DNA of 64,000 nucleotides, taken from the NCBI RefSeq assembly GCF_011682235.2, contig NZ_CP076718.1, forward strand, positions 62,001 through 126,000, given 5' to 3'. How positions within the stretch are numbered: position 1 is the stretch's first letter; each line of letters starts with the position of its first letter. The position numbers were made by a program, and so were the translations under genes. Below the pieces are notes generated by a model. It saw only the letters and a list, made by a program, of their open reading frames with translations, ran no database searches and had not been told where the DNA came from. Origin of the DNA: Rhodocaloribacter litoris (lineage in GTDB: Bacteria > Bacteroidota > Rhodothermia > Rhodothermales > ISCAR-4553). Shown here piece by piece: positions 29,201 through 36,514 of the stretch.

Positions 29201-29371
29201 CCCGGTGGCCGTGCCCCGGTCGGTGCCCCGGATCACGATGTTCACCCCGGGCAGCGGCGTTCCTTCCTCCCGGTCGGTCACCTGCCCTCGCACGGTATGC
29301 TGGGCCCCCACCGGTGCCGCAGCACTCCCCGCCAGGAGGAGCAGGAACAGCAAGAACTGGGTCGCTCTCAT
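26270..29371 (-). CDS. susC: SusC/RagA TonB-dependent outer-membrane transporter
   Basis: 1033 residues from the ATG at 29371 (MRATQFLLFLLLLAG), chosen because it begins a signal peptide ending VGAQ; the frame upstream to 29431 carries no signal. A carboxypeptidase-regulatory-like domain follows (GQVTDREEGTPLPGVNIVI), then ENIVVVGYVAQRERNLSGAV, the plug (LYVIDGVPV, VLKDASAAAIYGSAAANGVVLITTRSG) and a long beta-barrel ending in FGLELNF. It would import oligosaccharides across the outer membrane using TonB energy. It is the first gene of the leftward arm, with promoter hexamers and a LacI operator upstream. Confidence 0.96.
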   Translation of the reverse strand: MRATQFLLFLLLLAGSAAAPVGAQHTVRGQVTDREEGTPLPGVNIVIRGTDRGTATGVDGTYRLQVPAGRDTLVFSFVGYVTQLVPVDGREVIDVALVPDVQVLENIVVVGYVAQRERNLSGAVTTVDVERLEPVGTTTVNQLLQGRAPGLNLQTRSAQPGGGVSVNIRGAISPRGNNTPLYVIDGVPVTEYTSSVPGLDDTDLGFYGGIDRDPLSFLNPEDIASVTVLKDASAAAIYGSAAANGVVLITTRSGRAGRLRVNYRGSFSAQTPYDYFPLMNARQFMQEQNRLAYERYLFENRIAPYGTTDPNSVSPYIPLFTEQEMQAAGEGTDWLGLITENGHIHEHNLSLSGGSATTTAYVSFNLQDNDAVLKNSGLRRYSGRVNLDQTVSDRVRLRLRMSASRLEGNNASTGANSGGQEKFNMIQAAMAYSPTVPVFEENGEYASTFNRLIMNPAAFLAIDDRSRTTSLFATPTVEVDLTDQLRLNVVGQAQSESTVRGFYLPRTTNNAQFPEGMAQKSESTVENYSAETYLTYTNQFGPSSLTVVGGAGYYRALTEGSSMQGVGFFTDAFSYNNLGVSTELLQNRIGSWKTARTKLSQFARLNYSLHDRYILSLVARRDGSSIFAENHQWGFFPGISAAWIVSDEAFLRDVAAVTQLKVRAGYGQAGNESILSGNALQLYSPGYPFLIGNTLYNGVALSQVANPDLRWETVSTFNVGVDFGLWANRVRGSVDYFVKTARDLLDFNPLPSNNAVGRVADNVGATRSRGFEIELHTRNVEAGRFAWETDVSVSHYKSFWVERNPQVPLAPYIGENDPLDAIYGWQTDGIIRSETDRPAHMPNANVGNLRYVDQNGDGVLDEQDVVILGNAAPRWVVGFNNTFTLGGFDLNVYLYGNLGYKRNNNFAPNTFVISQPTNPENTTIYARDVWSSTNPDGTFPGIATNPYNTQNPTGNHDFNLKDAGFLRLRNVSLGYTVPGRLLGTGSPLQSARLFVTVQDLAVFTSYPGFDPEFTEPNPYPKAYTTTFGLELNF

Positions 29372-29532
29372 GGAAACACGATGGTTTGGATGCAAAGACC
29401 AGGGGCCCGGACGACGCGGCCGGCATCCCATAGCGCTTCCGGGCGACAGGGCACGGCTGCCCCGCCTCCGGCGAACCGGCCGGGGATACCTTCTCGAACC
29501 CAGAATACTGGTTCAGAAGGTTACAGAACCAC

Positions 29533-29546
29533 ATGAACCGATTCAA
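29533..29546. promoter_or_regulatory. LacI-type operator upstream of susC
   Basis: ATGAACCGATTCAA matches 13 of 14 positions of the consensus TTGAAYCGRTTCAA deduced from this window. It lies 9 bases downstream of the leftward -10 hexamer, across the likely transcription start region, where a bound LacI-type protein would block susC expression. Confidence 0.75.
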
Positions 29547-29555
29547 GTGCAAATC

Positions 29556-29584
29556 ATAGTACCCTGCCCCTCCATGACAGTCAA
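29556..29584 (-). promoter_or_regulatory. Promoter of the susC operon
   Basis: On the leftward strand TTGACT (29584-29579) and TACTAT (29561-29556) are separated by exactly 17 bases. They match the sigma-70 consensus at 5 and 4 of 6 positions. The LacI operator follows 9 bases downstream, and the susC start is about 180 bases further, leaving a long leader. Confidence 0.6.
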
Positions 29585-29640
29585 GATGAAAAGGTGAAGT
29601 TATGATGAAGGAATGATGAGGACGGGGAGGCGGTTCGGGC

Positions 29641-30678
29641 TCATGCCGCCTCGGCCGGCGCGGCTGTCGTGTCCCGCAGCACAAGCTTGAAATCGAGCTG
29701 GACCTTCTCGACGGGCAGGGCCGAGGTGGCATTGATGTGCCGGTCCAGGATCTGCACCGCCCGCTCGCCCATCTCCCGCTTGGGCACATGCACCGTGGAC
29801 AGCGCCCAGGGAGCATACCGGAGGAACTCCAGGTCGTCGAAGCCCATCACGGAGACGTCCTCCGGCACCCGCAGGCCCAGTTCGTGCAGGGCCCGCAGCA
29901 ACCCCATCGCCACCAGGTCATTGTAGCAGACCACCGCCGTGGGGCGTGCCGGGTGATGCTGCCTGAAATAGTCCATCCCCGCCCGGTAGCCGTCCTGCAG
30001 GTGCGCCCCCGCGTACACGATCTGATCCTTCCGGAGGGACAGGCTGGACTCACTGAAGGCCCGGCGCACTCCTTCGAGCCGGTCCTCGCTGTGCAGCGAA
30101 TAGGGCGGCCCGGCAAAGTAAACGATCTGGGAGTGCCCCTGTTCGATCAGGTAGTTCACCGCCGCCTGCGACGCCCGGATGTTGTCGATATCGACCAGGT
30201 TGGCCTGCAGGCCCCGCACACCTTCCAGCAACACAAACGGCACGTTGCGCCGCTTCAGGTCGAAGATGTGCGAGAGGTCCGCCTGGCTGTCGAGCACAGG
30301 GGTGATGATGAGCCCGCTGACGTCCTTGGCCGTCATCAACTCGACGATCCGCTGTTCGGCCTCGTAGGAACCTTCCGAGCTGGCCACGAGGATCGTGTAT
30401 CCGTTCTCCTCGGCAAAACGGCGCGCCCCGGCCACCACCTCGAAATAGTACGGGTTGTCTTCCTCCTTGATGATGACCCCGATGCTGCGCCCTGCCCGGG
30501 GACGAAGCCGGTTACGGGCGGCTTCCCGGGGCCGGTAGTTCAACTGCTCGATCACGGCCAGCACGTTGCGCCGCGTGGCCTCCCCCACCGTATCCTTGTT
30601 GTTGATGACGGCCGAAACAGTCGCCTTGGAGACCCCCGCCAGCCGGGCAACGTCCGAGATGGTTGGATTTTTTGACAT
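29641..30678 (-). CDS. LacI/GalR family transcriptional regulator of the galactan locus
   Basis: 345 residues. The N-terminal HTH (TISDVARLAGVSKATVSAVIN, residues 5-25, here given in full at 21 is shortened: ISDVARLAGVSKATVSAVI) is followed by the hinge helix and a periplasmic-binding-protein-like sensor domain starting RSIGVIIKEEDNPYYFEVV. AVVCYNDLVAMGLLRAL and VSVMGFDDLEFLRYAPW are typical of the family. It lies between susC and galM. A perfect palindrome lies 20 bases before its own start and related sites precede both arms, so it is probably an autoregulated repressor whose inducer comes from galactan or galactose. Confidence 0.92.
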   Translation of the reverse strand: MSKNPTISDVARLAGVSKATVSAVINNKDTVGEATRRNVLAVIEQLNYRPREAARNRLRPRAGRSIGVIIKEEDNPYYFEVVAGARRFAEENGYTILVASSEGSYEAEQRIVELMTAKDVSGLIITPVLDSQADLSHIFDLKRRNVPFVLLEGVRGLQANLVDIDNIRASQAAVNYLIEQGHSQIVYFAGPPYSLHSEDRLEGVRRAFSESSLSLRKDQIVYAGAHLQDGYRAGMDYFRQHHPARPTAVVCYNDLVAMGLLRALHELGLRVPEDVSVMGFDDLEFLRYAPWALSTVHVPKREMGERAVQILDRHINATSALPVEKVQLDFKLVLRDTTAAPAEAA

Positions 30679-30697
30679 GTCGATGTTCTCGTTGTGA

Positions 30698-30713
30698 CTT
30701 GAATCGGTTCAAG
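30698..30713. promoter_or_regulatory. LacI-type operator upstream of lacI-like gene (autoregulation)
   Basis: CTTGAATCGGTTCAAG is the best copy of the shared palindrome: 14 of 14 consensus positions plus an extra pairing base on each side. It overlaps the candidate -10 hexamer of the regulator gene and ends 20 bases before its ATG. Confidence 0.8.
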
Positions 30714-30739
30714 TTAGGTTTATCCCGGTACCGATGCAA
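30711..30739 (-). promoter_or_regulatory. Possible promoter of the lacI-like gene
   Basis: Leftward TTGCAT (30739-30734) and TAACTT (30716-30711) have a 17-base spacer. The -10 match is only 3 of 6, but the hexamer overlaps the operator at 30698-30713 as expected for a self-repressing gene. Confidence 0.4.
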
Positions 30740-30844
30740 CGGGGCCCCCGGCTAATGTTCCGATCCACCCCGGCTCCACCCGTCCATATCCCGGAGCACC
30801 CTGGCACCGGACAGACCGTTTCACCAATCCTTAACATTTCATAC

Positions 30845-30873
30845 TTGCAAAGAAGCAGGCATCGCTTTACAAT
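30845..30873 (+). promoter_or_regulatory. Promoter of the galM-galT-galK-GH53 operon
   Basis: TTGCAA (30845-30850) and TACAAT (30868-30873) are separated by 17 bases and match the sigma-70 consensus at 4 and 5 of 6 positions. The first of two operator copies starts 10 bases downstream, almost the same spacing as at the susC promoter. Confidence 0.65.
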
Positions 30874-30883
30874 CTGAACCCTA

Positions 30884-30897
30884 TTGAATCGGTTTAT
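30884..30897. promoter_or_regulatory. LacI-type operator 1 upstream of galM
   Basis: TTGAATCGGTTTAT keeps the full left half and centre of the consensus TTGAAYCGRTTCAA (11 of 14) but has a degenerate right end. Its centre is 21 bases, two helical turns, from that of the second copy. Confidence 0.6.
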
Positions 30898-30904
30898 CAG
30901 GTTT

Positions 30905-30918
30905 TTGAACCGATGTAA
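30905..30918. promoter_or_regulatory. LacI-type operator 2 upstream of galM
   Basis: TTGAACCGATGTAA matches 12 of 14 consensus positions. It lies 33 bases before the galM ATG. With the copy at 30884-30897 it forms a tandem pair on the same face of the helix, suggesting cooperative binding. Confidence 0.6.
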
Positions 30919-30951
30919 ACCCTTTTCCACCGCCCGGCCCGGCCGTTGCCA

Positions 30952-32067
30952 ATGACGACGTCCCACGCGGCATCGCACCCGACACCGCCCGCCTCTCCCC
31001 TCCCCCGCGGCATCACCCCCGCTGCCTTCGGAACAACCGGGGACGGGGTGCCGGTCGAAGCCTTCCGGCTCGTCAACGCACGCGGCGCCTCGATGCAGGT
31101 GCTCACCTACGGCGGCATCATCACCGCCCTGACCCTGCCGGACCGGGACGGCCGCTTCGCGGACGTCGTGCTCGGCTTCGACACCCTGGAAGACTACCTG
31201 CACGACACCGCCTACATGGGCGCCCTCATCGGGCGCTATGCCAACCGCATCGCCGGCGGCCGCTTCGCGCTCGACGGCCACACCTACACCCTTGCCCGCA
31301 ACGAGGGTCCCCACCACCTCCACGGCGGCCCCCGGGGGTTCAACAGGGTGGTCTGGCGGGCCCGGCCATTCGAGAACGCACGGGGCGTGGGGCTGGTCCT
31401 GCACCACACCAGCCCACACGGCGACCAGGGCTATCCCGGCACCCTGCAGGTACGGGTCACCTACACGCTCACCGACGACAACGCGCTCTGCCTCGACTAC
31501 TTCGCCGAAACCGACGCCCCCACCCCCGTCAGCCTGACCCAGCACCTGTACTTCAACCTGGCCGGGCGAGGAAGCATCCTGGAGCACGAGCTCCAGCTCC
31601 TGGCCGACCACTTCACCCCCACGGATGCCACCCAGATCCCGACCGGCGCGATCCGGCCGGTCTCGGGCACCCCGTTCGACTTCACCGTCCCCACACCCAT
31701 CGGCCGCCACATCCATGCCCACGATCCCCAGCTCCGCCACGGGCAGGGCTACGACCACTTCTTCGTGCTCCGGCGCAACGGCACCGCCCCCGAAGGTGAC
31801 ACGATGGTGCCGGCCGCCCGCGTCTACGAGCCCATGAGCGGACGGCGCATGACGGTCTACACCACCGCCCCCGGGGTGCAGTTCTACGCCGGCAACCGCC
31901 TCGACGGGCGCAGGGGCAAAAACGGGCACCCCTACCTCCCCCGCACGGGCTTCTGCCTGGAGACCCAGCACTTTCCCGATGCACCCAACCAGCCCACCTT
32001 CCCTCCGGCCATCGTGCAACCCAGTCACCCCTACCGGTCGCGCACGGTCTTTGCGTTCTCCGTCTGA
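30952..32067 (+). CDS. galM: Aldose 1-epimerase (galactose mutarotase)
   Basis: 371 residues, cytoplasmic, no signal peptide. Galactose mutarotase fold with LTYGGIITALTLPDRDG, GRYANRIAGGRF, the His-rich NEGPHHLHGG, SLTQHLYFNLAG (second catalytic His) and the catalytic base Glu in FCLETQHFPDAPNQP. It interconverts alpha and beta anomers so that released beta-galactose can enter the Leloir pathway. The ATG at 30952 was preferred to a TTG two codons earlier. It is the first gene of the rightward arm and is followed by galT after 15 bases. Confidence 0.95.
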   Translation: MTTSHAASHPTPPASPLPRGITPAAFGTTGDGVPVEAFRLVNARGASMQVLTYGGIITALTLPDRDGRFADVVLGFDTLEDYLHDTAYMGALIGRYANRIAGGRFALDGHTYTLARNEGPHHLHGGPRGFNRVVWRARPFENARGVGLVLHHTSPHGDQGYPGTLQVRVTYTLTDDNALCLDYFAETDAPTPVSLTQHLYFNLAGRGSILEHELQLLADHFTPTDATQIPTGAIRPVSGTPFDFTVPTPIGRHIHAHDPQLRHGQGYDHFFVLRRNGTAPEGDTMVPAARVYEPMSGRRMTVYTTAPGVQFYAGNRLDGRRGKNGHPYLPRTGFCLETQHFPDAPNQPTFPPAIVQPSHPYRSRTVFAFSV

Positions 32068-32082
32068 CCTCCACGCGCACCC

Positions 32083-33126
32083 ATGCTTTCCCACGAACAT
32101 CCCCATCGTCGCCTGAATCCCCTCACGGGGGAGTGGGTGCTCGTCTCGCCGCACCGGGCCCGGCGTCCCTGGCAGGGACAGGTCGAGAAGGTGCCGCCGG
32201 AGACGCGCCCGGCCTACGATCCGTCCTGCTACCTCTGCCCCGGCAACACCCGCGCCGGCGGGGCACAGAACCCGGACTACCCCGGCACCTTCGTCTTCGA
32301 CAACGACTTCGCCGCACTCTATCCGGAGGTGCCACAGGCAGGCGTCGAGGAGGACGAGCTGTTCGTGGCCCGTACCGAGCCGGGCATCGCGCGGGTGATC
32401 TGTTTCTCCCCGCGGCATGACCTTACGCTACCCGAGATGCCGGTCGAGGCGATCCGCCGCGTCGTGGACGTGTGGACGGAACAGTACGCCGAACTGGGAG
32501 CCCGGCCGGACATCGGCCACGTGCAGATCTTCGAGAACAAGGGAGCGATCATGGGGTGCAGCAACCCCCACCCGCACGGGCAGATCTGGGCGCAGGCCAC
32601 GCTTCCGGACCTGCCCGCCCGCGAGCTCGCCTGCCAGCGCCGGTACTTCGAGCGCCACGGGCACACGCTGCTGGGCGACTACCTGGCGCGGGAACTCGAC
32701 CGGGACGAGCGGATCGTGTGCGCCAACGACCACTTCGTCGCCCTAGTGCCGTTCTGGGCCGTCTGGCCGTTCGAGACGCTGGTTATCAGCCGCCGGCCCG
32801 TCCCCGACCTGACGGCCCTCGACGACGACGAGAAAACGGCCCTGGCCGACCTGCTCAAGCGCCTGACGACGCGCTACGACAACCTTTTCGAAGTCTCCTT
32901 CCCCTATTCGGCCGGATTGCACCAGGCTCCGACCGACGGGCGCCCGCATCCCGAATGGCACCTCCACATGCACTTCTACCCGCCGCTGCTGCGCTCGGCC
33001 ACGGTGAAGAAGTTCATGGTCGGCTACGAGATGCTGGGCATGCCGCAACGGGACCTCACCCCCGAAGCCGCCGCGGCCCGCCTTCGCGCCCTCTCCGAAA
33101 CACACTATAGCGTTTGCGCTGCGTAG
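32083..33126 (+). CDS. galT: Galactose-1-phosphate uridylyltransferase
   Basis: 347 residues, HIT superfamily. The N-terminal half has the metal-binding SCYLCPGN (Cys49, Cys52) and [14 protein letters not shown]; the active-site [11 protein letters not shown] contains the nucleophilic His165. The C-terminal [21 protein letters not shown] is shared across the family. It exchanges UMP between UDP-glucose and galactose 1-phosphate. It sits between galM and galK with 15- and 31-base gaps, so it is clearly operonic. Confidence 0.96.
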   Translation: MLSHEHPHRRLNPLTGEWVLVSPHRARRPWQGQVEKVPPETRPAYDPSCYLCPGNTRAGGAQNPDYPGTFVFDNDFAALYPEVPQAGVEEDELFVARTEPGIARVICFSPRHDLTLPEMPVEAIRRVVDVWTEQYAELGARPDIGHVQIFENKGAIMGCSNPHPHGQIWAQATLPDLPARELACQRRYFERHGHTLLGDYLARELDRDERIVCANDHFVALVPFWAVWPFETLVISRRPVPDLTALDDDEKTALADLLKRLTTRYDNLFEVSFPYSAGLHQAPTDGRPHPEWHLHMHFYPPLLRSATVKKFMVGYEMLGMPQRDLTPEAAAARLRALSETHYSVCAA

Positions 33127-33157
33127 TGCGCGTATTCCTCGCCAACCAGTCCTGCCC

Positions 33158-34378
33158 ATGACAACGAGGAAGCCTCTGTCCGGTGAGACCCGAGCACCGA
33201 CCACCGCCGTGGCACCCGTCGACCGGGTGCGCCGGGCCTTCGAGCGATACGTCGGGCCGGCCGCAGAAGCGACCCTGGCCCTGGCGCCCGGCCGGGTCAA
33301 CCTCATCGGGGATCATACCGACTACAACGACGGCTTCGTCCTGCCGATGACGCTCGGGCAGGCCGTCTACGTGGCGTTGCGGCGGCGGCCGGACCGGCGC
33401 ATCGTCCTGCACGCGCTCAACTACGACGAGCGGCTGGAGGCGACGCTCGATGCCCTGCCCGGCCCCGGCTCGTCGTGGCGGCACTATGCCGGAGGCGTCG
33501 TGGCGTTGCTCCAGGAGCGGGGGTTCATACCGTCCGGCTTCGAGGGCGTCCTCTACGGCGACGTGCCCGTCGGCGCCGGGCTGAGCTCCTCGGCCGCCAC
33601 CGAGGTGGCCCTGCTCGTGGGGCTGGAACACCTGTTCGGCTTCGCGCTCGAGGGCGCCGAGGGGGCACGGCTCTGCCAGCAGGTCGAGCACCGCTTCATC
33701 GGCGTGCAATGCGGCATCATGGACCAGTTCGCCGCCCGCCTGGGCCGGGCCGGGCACGCCCTGTTCCTGGACTGCCGCACCCTGGCCTTCGAGGCCGTGC
33801 CGGTGCACCCCGGCGAACACGTCTTCGTGATCGCCGACAGCCGTGCGCCCCGCTCGCTGGCCGCCTCGAAGTACAACGAGCGACGGGCCGAATGCGAGGC
33901 CGGCGTCGCGTTCTTCCAGCGCCTCTACCCACAGGTCCGGGCCCTGCGCGACGTCTCGGCCGAGATGCTGGAGGCTCACGCGGCGGCGCTGCCGGAACCG
34001 GTGCGGCGGCGCTGCCGGCACGTCGTCGGCGAGAACGCCCGGGTGCAGGAGGCCGTCGCGGCCCTGCGCGCGGGCGACCTGGCTCGCTTCGGAACGCTCA
34101 TGACGGCCTCGCACGCAAGCCTGCGCGACCTTTACGAAGTCAGCTCGCCCGAACTCGACCGGCTCGTGGAGACGGCCTGCGCCACGGACGGCGTACGGGG
34201 GGCCCGGATGACGGGTGCCGGCTTCGGCGGCTGCACGGTCATCCTGGCACACCGCGACGCCGTGCCGGACCTGACGCAGCGCCTGTCCGCCGACTACCGC
34301 ACCGACTTCGGTCGCACGCCCGCCGTCTACGTGGTCGAGCGAAACCTCGAAGCCGGTCCTGTGTCCTTTTCCTCCTGA
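33158..34378 (+). CDS. galK: Galactokinase
   Basis: 406 residues, GHMP kinase. The signature GRVNLIGDHTDYNDGF is at 45-60 (the usual Glu of GEHTDY is Asp, a common variant), the ATP-binding VGAGLSSSAATEVA is in the middle, and the C-terminal GARMTGAGFGGCTVIL is diagnostic. The first 25 residues are poorly conserved, so a later start is possible, though none is better supported. It phosphorylates galactose at C1 for GalT. The GH53 gene follows after 15 bases. Confidence 0.96.
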   Translation: MTTRKPLSGETRAPTTAVAPVDRVRRAFERYVGPAAEATLALAPGRVNLIGDHTDYNDGFVLPMTLGQAVYVALRRRPDRRIVLHALNYDERLEATLDALPGPGSSWRHYAGGVVALLQERGFIPSGFEGVLYGDVPVGAGLSSSAATEVALLVGLEHLFGFALEGAEGARLCQQVEHRFIGVQCGIMDQFAARLGRAGHALFLDCRTLAFEAVPVHPGEHVFVIADSRAPRSLAASKYNERRAECEAGVAFFQRLYPQVRALRDVSAEMLEAHAAALPEPVRRRCRHVVGENARVQEAVAALRAGDLARFGTLMTASHASLRDLYEVSSPELDRLVETACATDGVRGARMTGAGFGGCTVILAHRDAVPDLTQRLSADYRTDFGRTPAVYVVERNLEAGPVSFSS

Positions 34379-34393
34379 CCCCCCGCCGTTGCC

Positions 34394-36514
34394 ATGTCCT
34401 GCCGTATCCTCCTCGCCCTGGCGTTCCTGCTTCCGGCCCTGTTCCGGCCCCTCCCCGCCCCGGCGCAGTCGTTCCACTTCGGGGCGGACCTCTCTTATGC
34501 GAACATGATGGAGGACTGCGGGGCCGTCTTCAAGGAGCACGGCACGCCAACGGACGTCTACGCGATCTTCGCCCATCGGGGCCACAACCTGGTGCGGGCC
34601 CGCCTCTGGGTGGACCCCGCCTGGCAGGAGGCGCTCGTGCAGCCGCCGGGCGTCAAGCCCCGGTACAACGACCTCGACGACGTGCGGGAAACCTTCTCCC
34701 GCGCCCGCGCCGCCGGCATGCAGTTGATGCTGGGCCTCCACTACTCCGACTTCTGGGCCGATCCGAGCCGGCAGGTCGTCCCCGCCCGCTGGGCCGCCAT
34801 CGCCGACGACGTCGACGCGCTCGCGGACTCGGTCCACGCCTACACCAAGCAGGTCCTCACGACGCTCGACGCCGACGGGCTCATGCCGGAGTTCGTCAAG
34901 ATCGGCAACGAGACGAACGGCGGGCTGCTCGTCCACCGCACCATGAACGACCGGTACGAGCCCGTCGGCACCCTCAGCACGGACTGGAGCCGCCACGCGG
35001 TGCTGTTCAACGCCGCCATCCGGGCCGTCCGCGAGGTCGGCGCCACCGCCGCCGTCACGCCGAAGATCGTCCTCCACTTCGCCGGGCTGAACAGCCTCGT
35101 CTGGCGCTACCAGAACCTCGTCGCCCACGGCGTGACCGACTTCGACGTGATGGGCTTCTCCTACTACTACGCCTGGCACGAAGCCAGCATCCGCGAGCTC
35201 GGCGAGACGATCCGCGCCCTCCGCAGCCGGCTCCCGGGCTACGAGGTGATGGTCGTCGAAACCGGCTACCCCTGGACCCGCACCGGCTTCGACAGCCTCC
35301 CCAACATCATCACCACGCCGGACCCGGACTACCTCCCCGTCATCCCCGAAAAACAGCTGGAGTACCTCGTCGACTACGCCCGCGAGGTCATGCGGTCCGG
35401 CGGCATCGGGGTCATCTTCTGGGAGCCGGCCTGGGTCTCGACGCCGTGCCGCACCCCCTGGGGGCAGGGCTCCTCGCAGGAGCACGTCGCCTTCTTCGAC
35501 CCCGTCGAGACGAACTTCATGGAGAACGGCGGGGGACGCTGGCCCGAGGCGGCCTTCTACGAGGACCTCGATGCCCACAAGATCACGTTCCAGGTGGACA
35601 TGACCGGGCAGGACACCGAGCGCGGCGTTTATATCCGGGGCACCTTCACCGACGGCGAGATCGTCCCCATGGCCGACCTGGGCGAGGGGTTGTTCAGCTT
35701 CTTCGCGTACCTGCCCGAGGGCGCCACCGGCACCTACCACTTCCTCAACGGCCCCGAGGCCACGGACCGCGAGACCGTCCCGGCCGCGTGTGCCGCCGAC
35801 GGCACCGACCGCCGCTATACCGTCCCCGCCTCCGACGCCGTCTTCGCCTTCCGCTGGGCAGACTGCACCCCGCTCGTGGACACGCCGGTGGAGGTCACCT
35901 TCGCCGTCGACATGACCGGGCAGGACACCTCGCGCGGCGTCTACATCACCGGGCACGTCACGGACTGGGAGATCGTCCGCATGACCCCGCAGGGTGAGGC
36001 CATCTACACGTACACCACCTCCCTGATGCCCGGCAGCGCGGGCGCCTACTATTACCTGACCACCAGCACGTGGGACAACTACCAGGCCTTCCGCGAGTCG
36101 GTCCCGGCCGCGTGTGCGACGTGGTACGGCTCGGACCGGGGCTACGTCGTGCCGGACACGCCCGCCGTCTTCGCCGTACGCTGGGGGACGTGCGAGACGT
36201 TCGCCTGGCCGACGGCCCGGGAGGACGCGCCCTCCACCGGCACGCTCCGGCTCCACCCGAACTACCCGAACCCGTTCCGCCGGACGACCACGCTGACCTA
36301 CACGTTGCCGCAGGCGGGTCCCGTGCGGCTCGCCGTGTACGACGTGCTCGGCCGCCGCGTGGCGCTGCTGGTGGACACCCGCCAGGCCGCCGGCACCTAC
36401 CGGACCGCGTTCGACGCCACCGCGCTGCCGCCCGGCCTGTACATCGCCCGCCTGACGACGCCGGCCGGCACCCTCACCCGCCCGCTCGTGCGGGCGCAAG
36501 GACACGATCAATGA
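34394..36514 (+). CDS. Secreted GH53 endo-beta-1,4-galactanase with two tandem beta modules and T9SS sorting domain
   Basis: 706 residues: a signal peptide (LLALAFLLPALFRPLPAPAQ) and a GH53 barrel at about 26-390. The barrel starts FHFGADLSYANMMEDCG and has acid/base Glu173 (KIGNETNGG) and nucleophile Glu289 (MVVETGYPW). Two repeats of about 100 residues follow, starting KITFQVDMTGQDTERGVYI (396) and VTFAVDMTGQDTSRGVYIT (501), each with two Cys and an RYTVP or GYVVP strand. The C-terminus is a T9SS-type domain (LHPNYPNPFRRTTTLTYTL). GH53 cuts the galactan backbone of arabinogalactan I. The repeats are probably carbohydrate-binding modules. It is the last gene of the gal operon, overlapping the convergent neighbour by 7 bases. 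Confidence 0.93.
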   Translation: MSCRILLALAFLLPALFRPLPAPAQSFHFGADLSYANMMEDCGAVFKEHGTPTDVYAIFAHRGHNLVRARLWVDPAWQEALVQPPGVKPRYNDLDDVRETFSRARAAGMQLMLGLHYSDFWADPSRQVVPARWAAIADDVDALADSVHAYTKQVLTTLDADGLMPEFVKIGNETNGGLLVHRTMNDRYEPVGTLSTDWSRHAVLFNAAIRAVREVGATAAVTPKIVLHFAGLNSLVWRYQNLVAHGVTDFDVMGFSYYYAWHEASIRELGETIRALRSRLPGYEVMVVETGYPWTRTGFDSLPNIITTPDPDYLPVIPEKQLEYLVDYAREVMRSGGIGVIFWEPAWVSTPCRTPWGQGSSQEHVAFFDPVETNFMENGGGRWPEAAFYEDLDAHKITFQVDMTGQDTERGVYIRGTFTDGEIVPMADLGEGLFSFFAYLPEGATGTYHFLNGPEATDRETVPAACAADGTDRRYTVPASDAVFAFRWADCTPLVDTPVEVTFAVDMTGQDTSRGVYITGHVTDWEIVRMTPQGEAIYTYTTSLMPGSAGAYYYLTTSTWDNYQAFRESVPAACATWYGSDRGYVVPDTPAVFAVRWGTCETFAWPTAREDAPSTGTLRLHPNYPNPFRRTTTLTYTLPQAGPVRLAVYDVLGRRVALLVDTRQAAGTYRTAFDATALPPGLYIARLTTPAGTLTRPLVRAQGHDQ

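Noticed and set aside
25673-29536. A 1287-codon open frame on the plus strand opposite susC/susD
   Set aside because: It is a shadow of GC-rich coding DNA: low-complexity Val/Arg/Asp/Gly composition, no domains, and both opposing genes are unmistakable.
26270-30678. Hybrid two-component or ECF sigma/anti-sigma control of the SusCD locus
   Set aside because: Neither gene type lies near susC; the only regulator is the LacI-type protein with matching operators.
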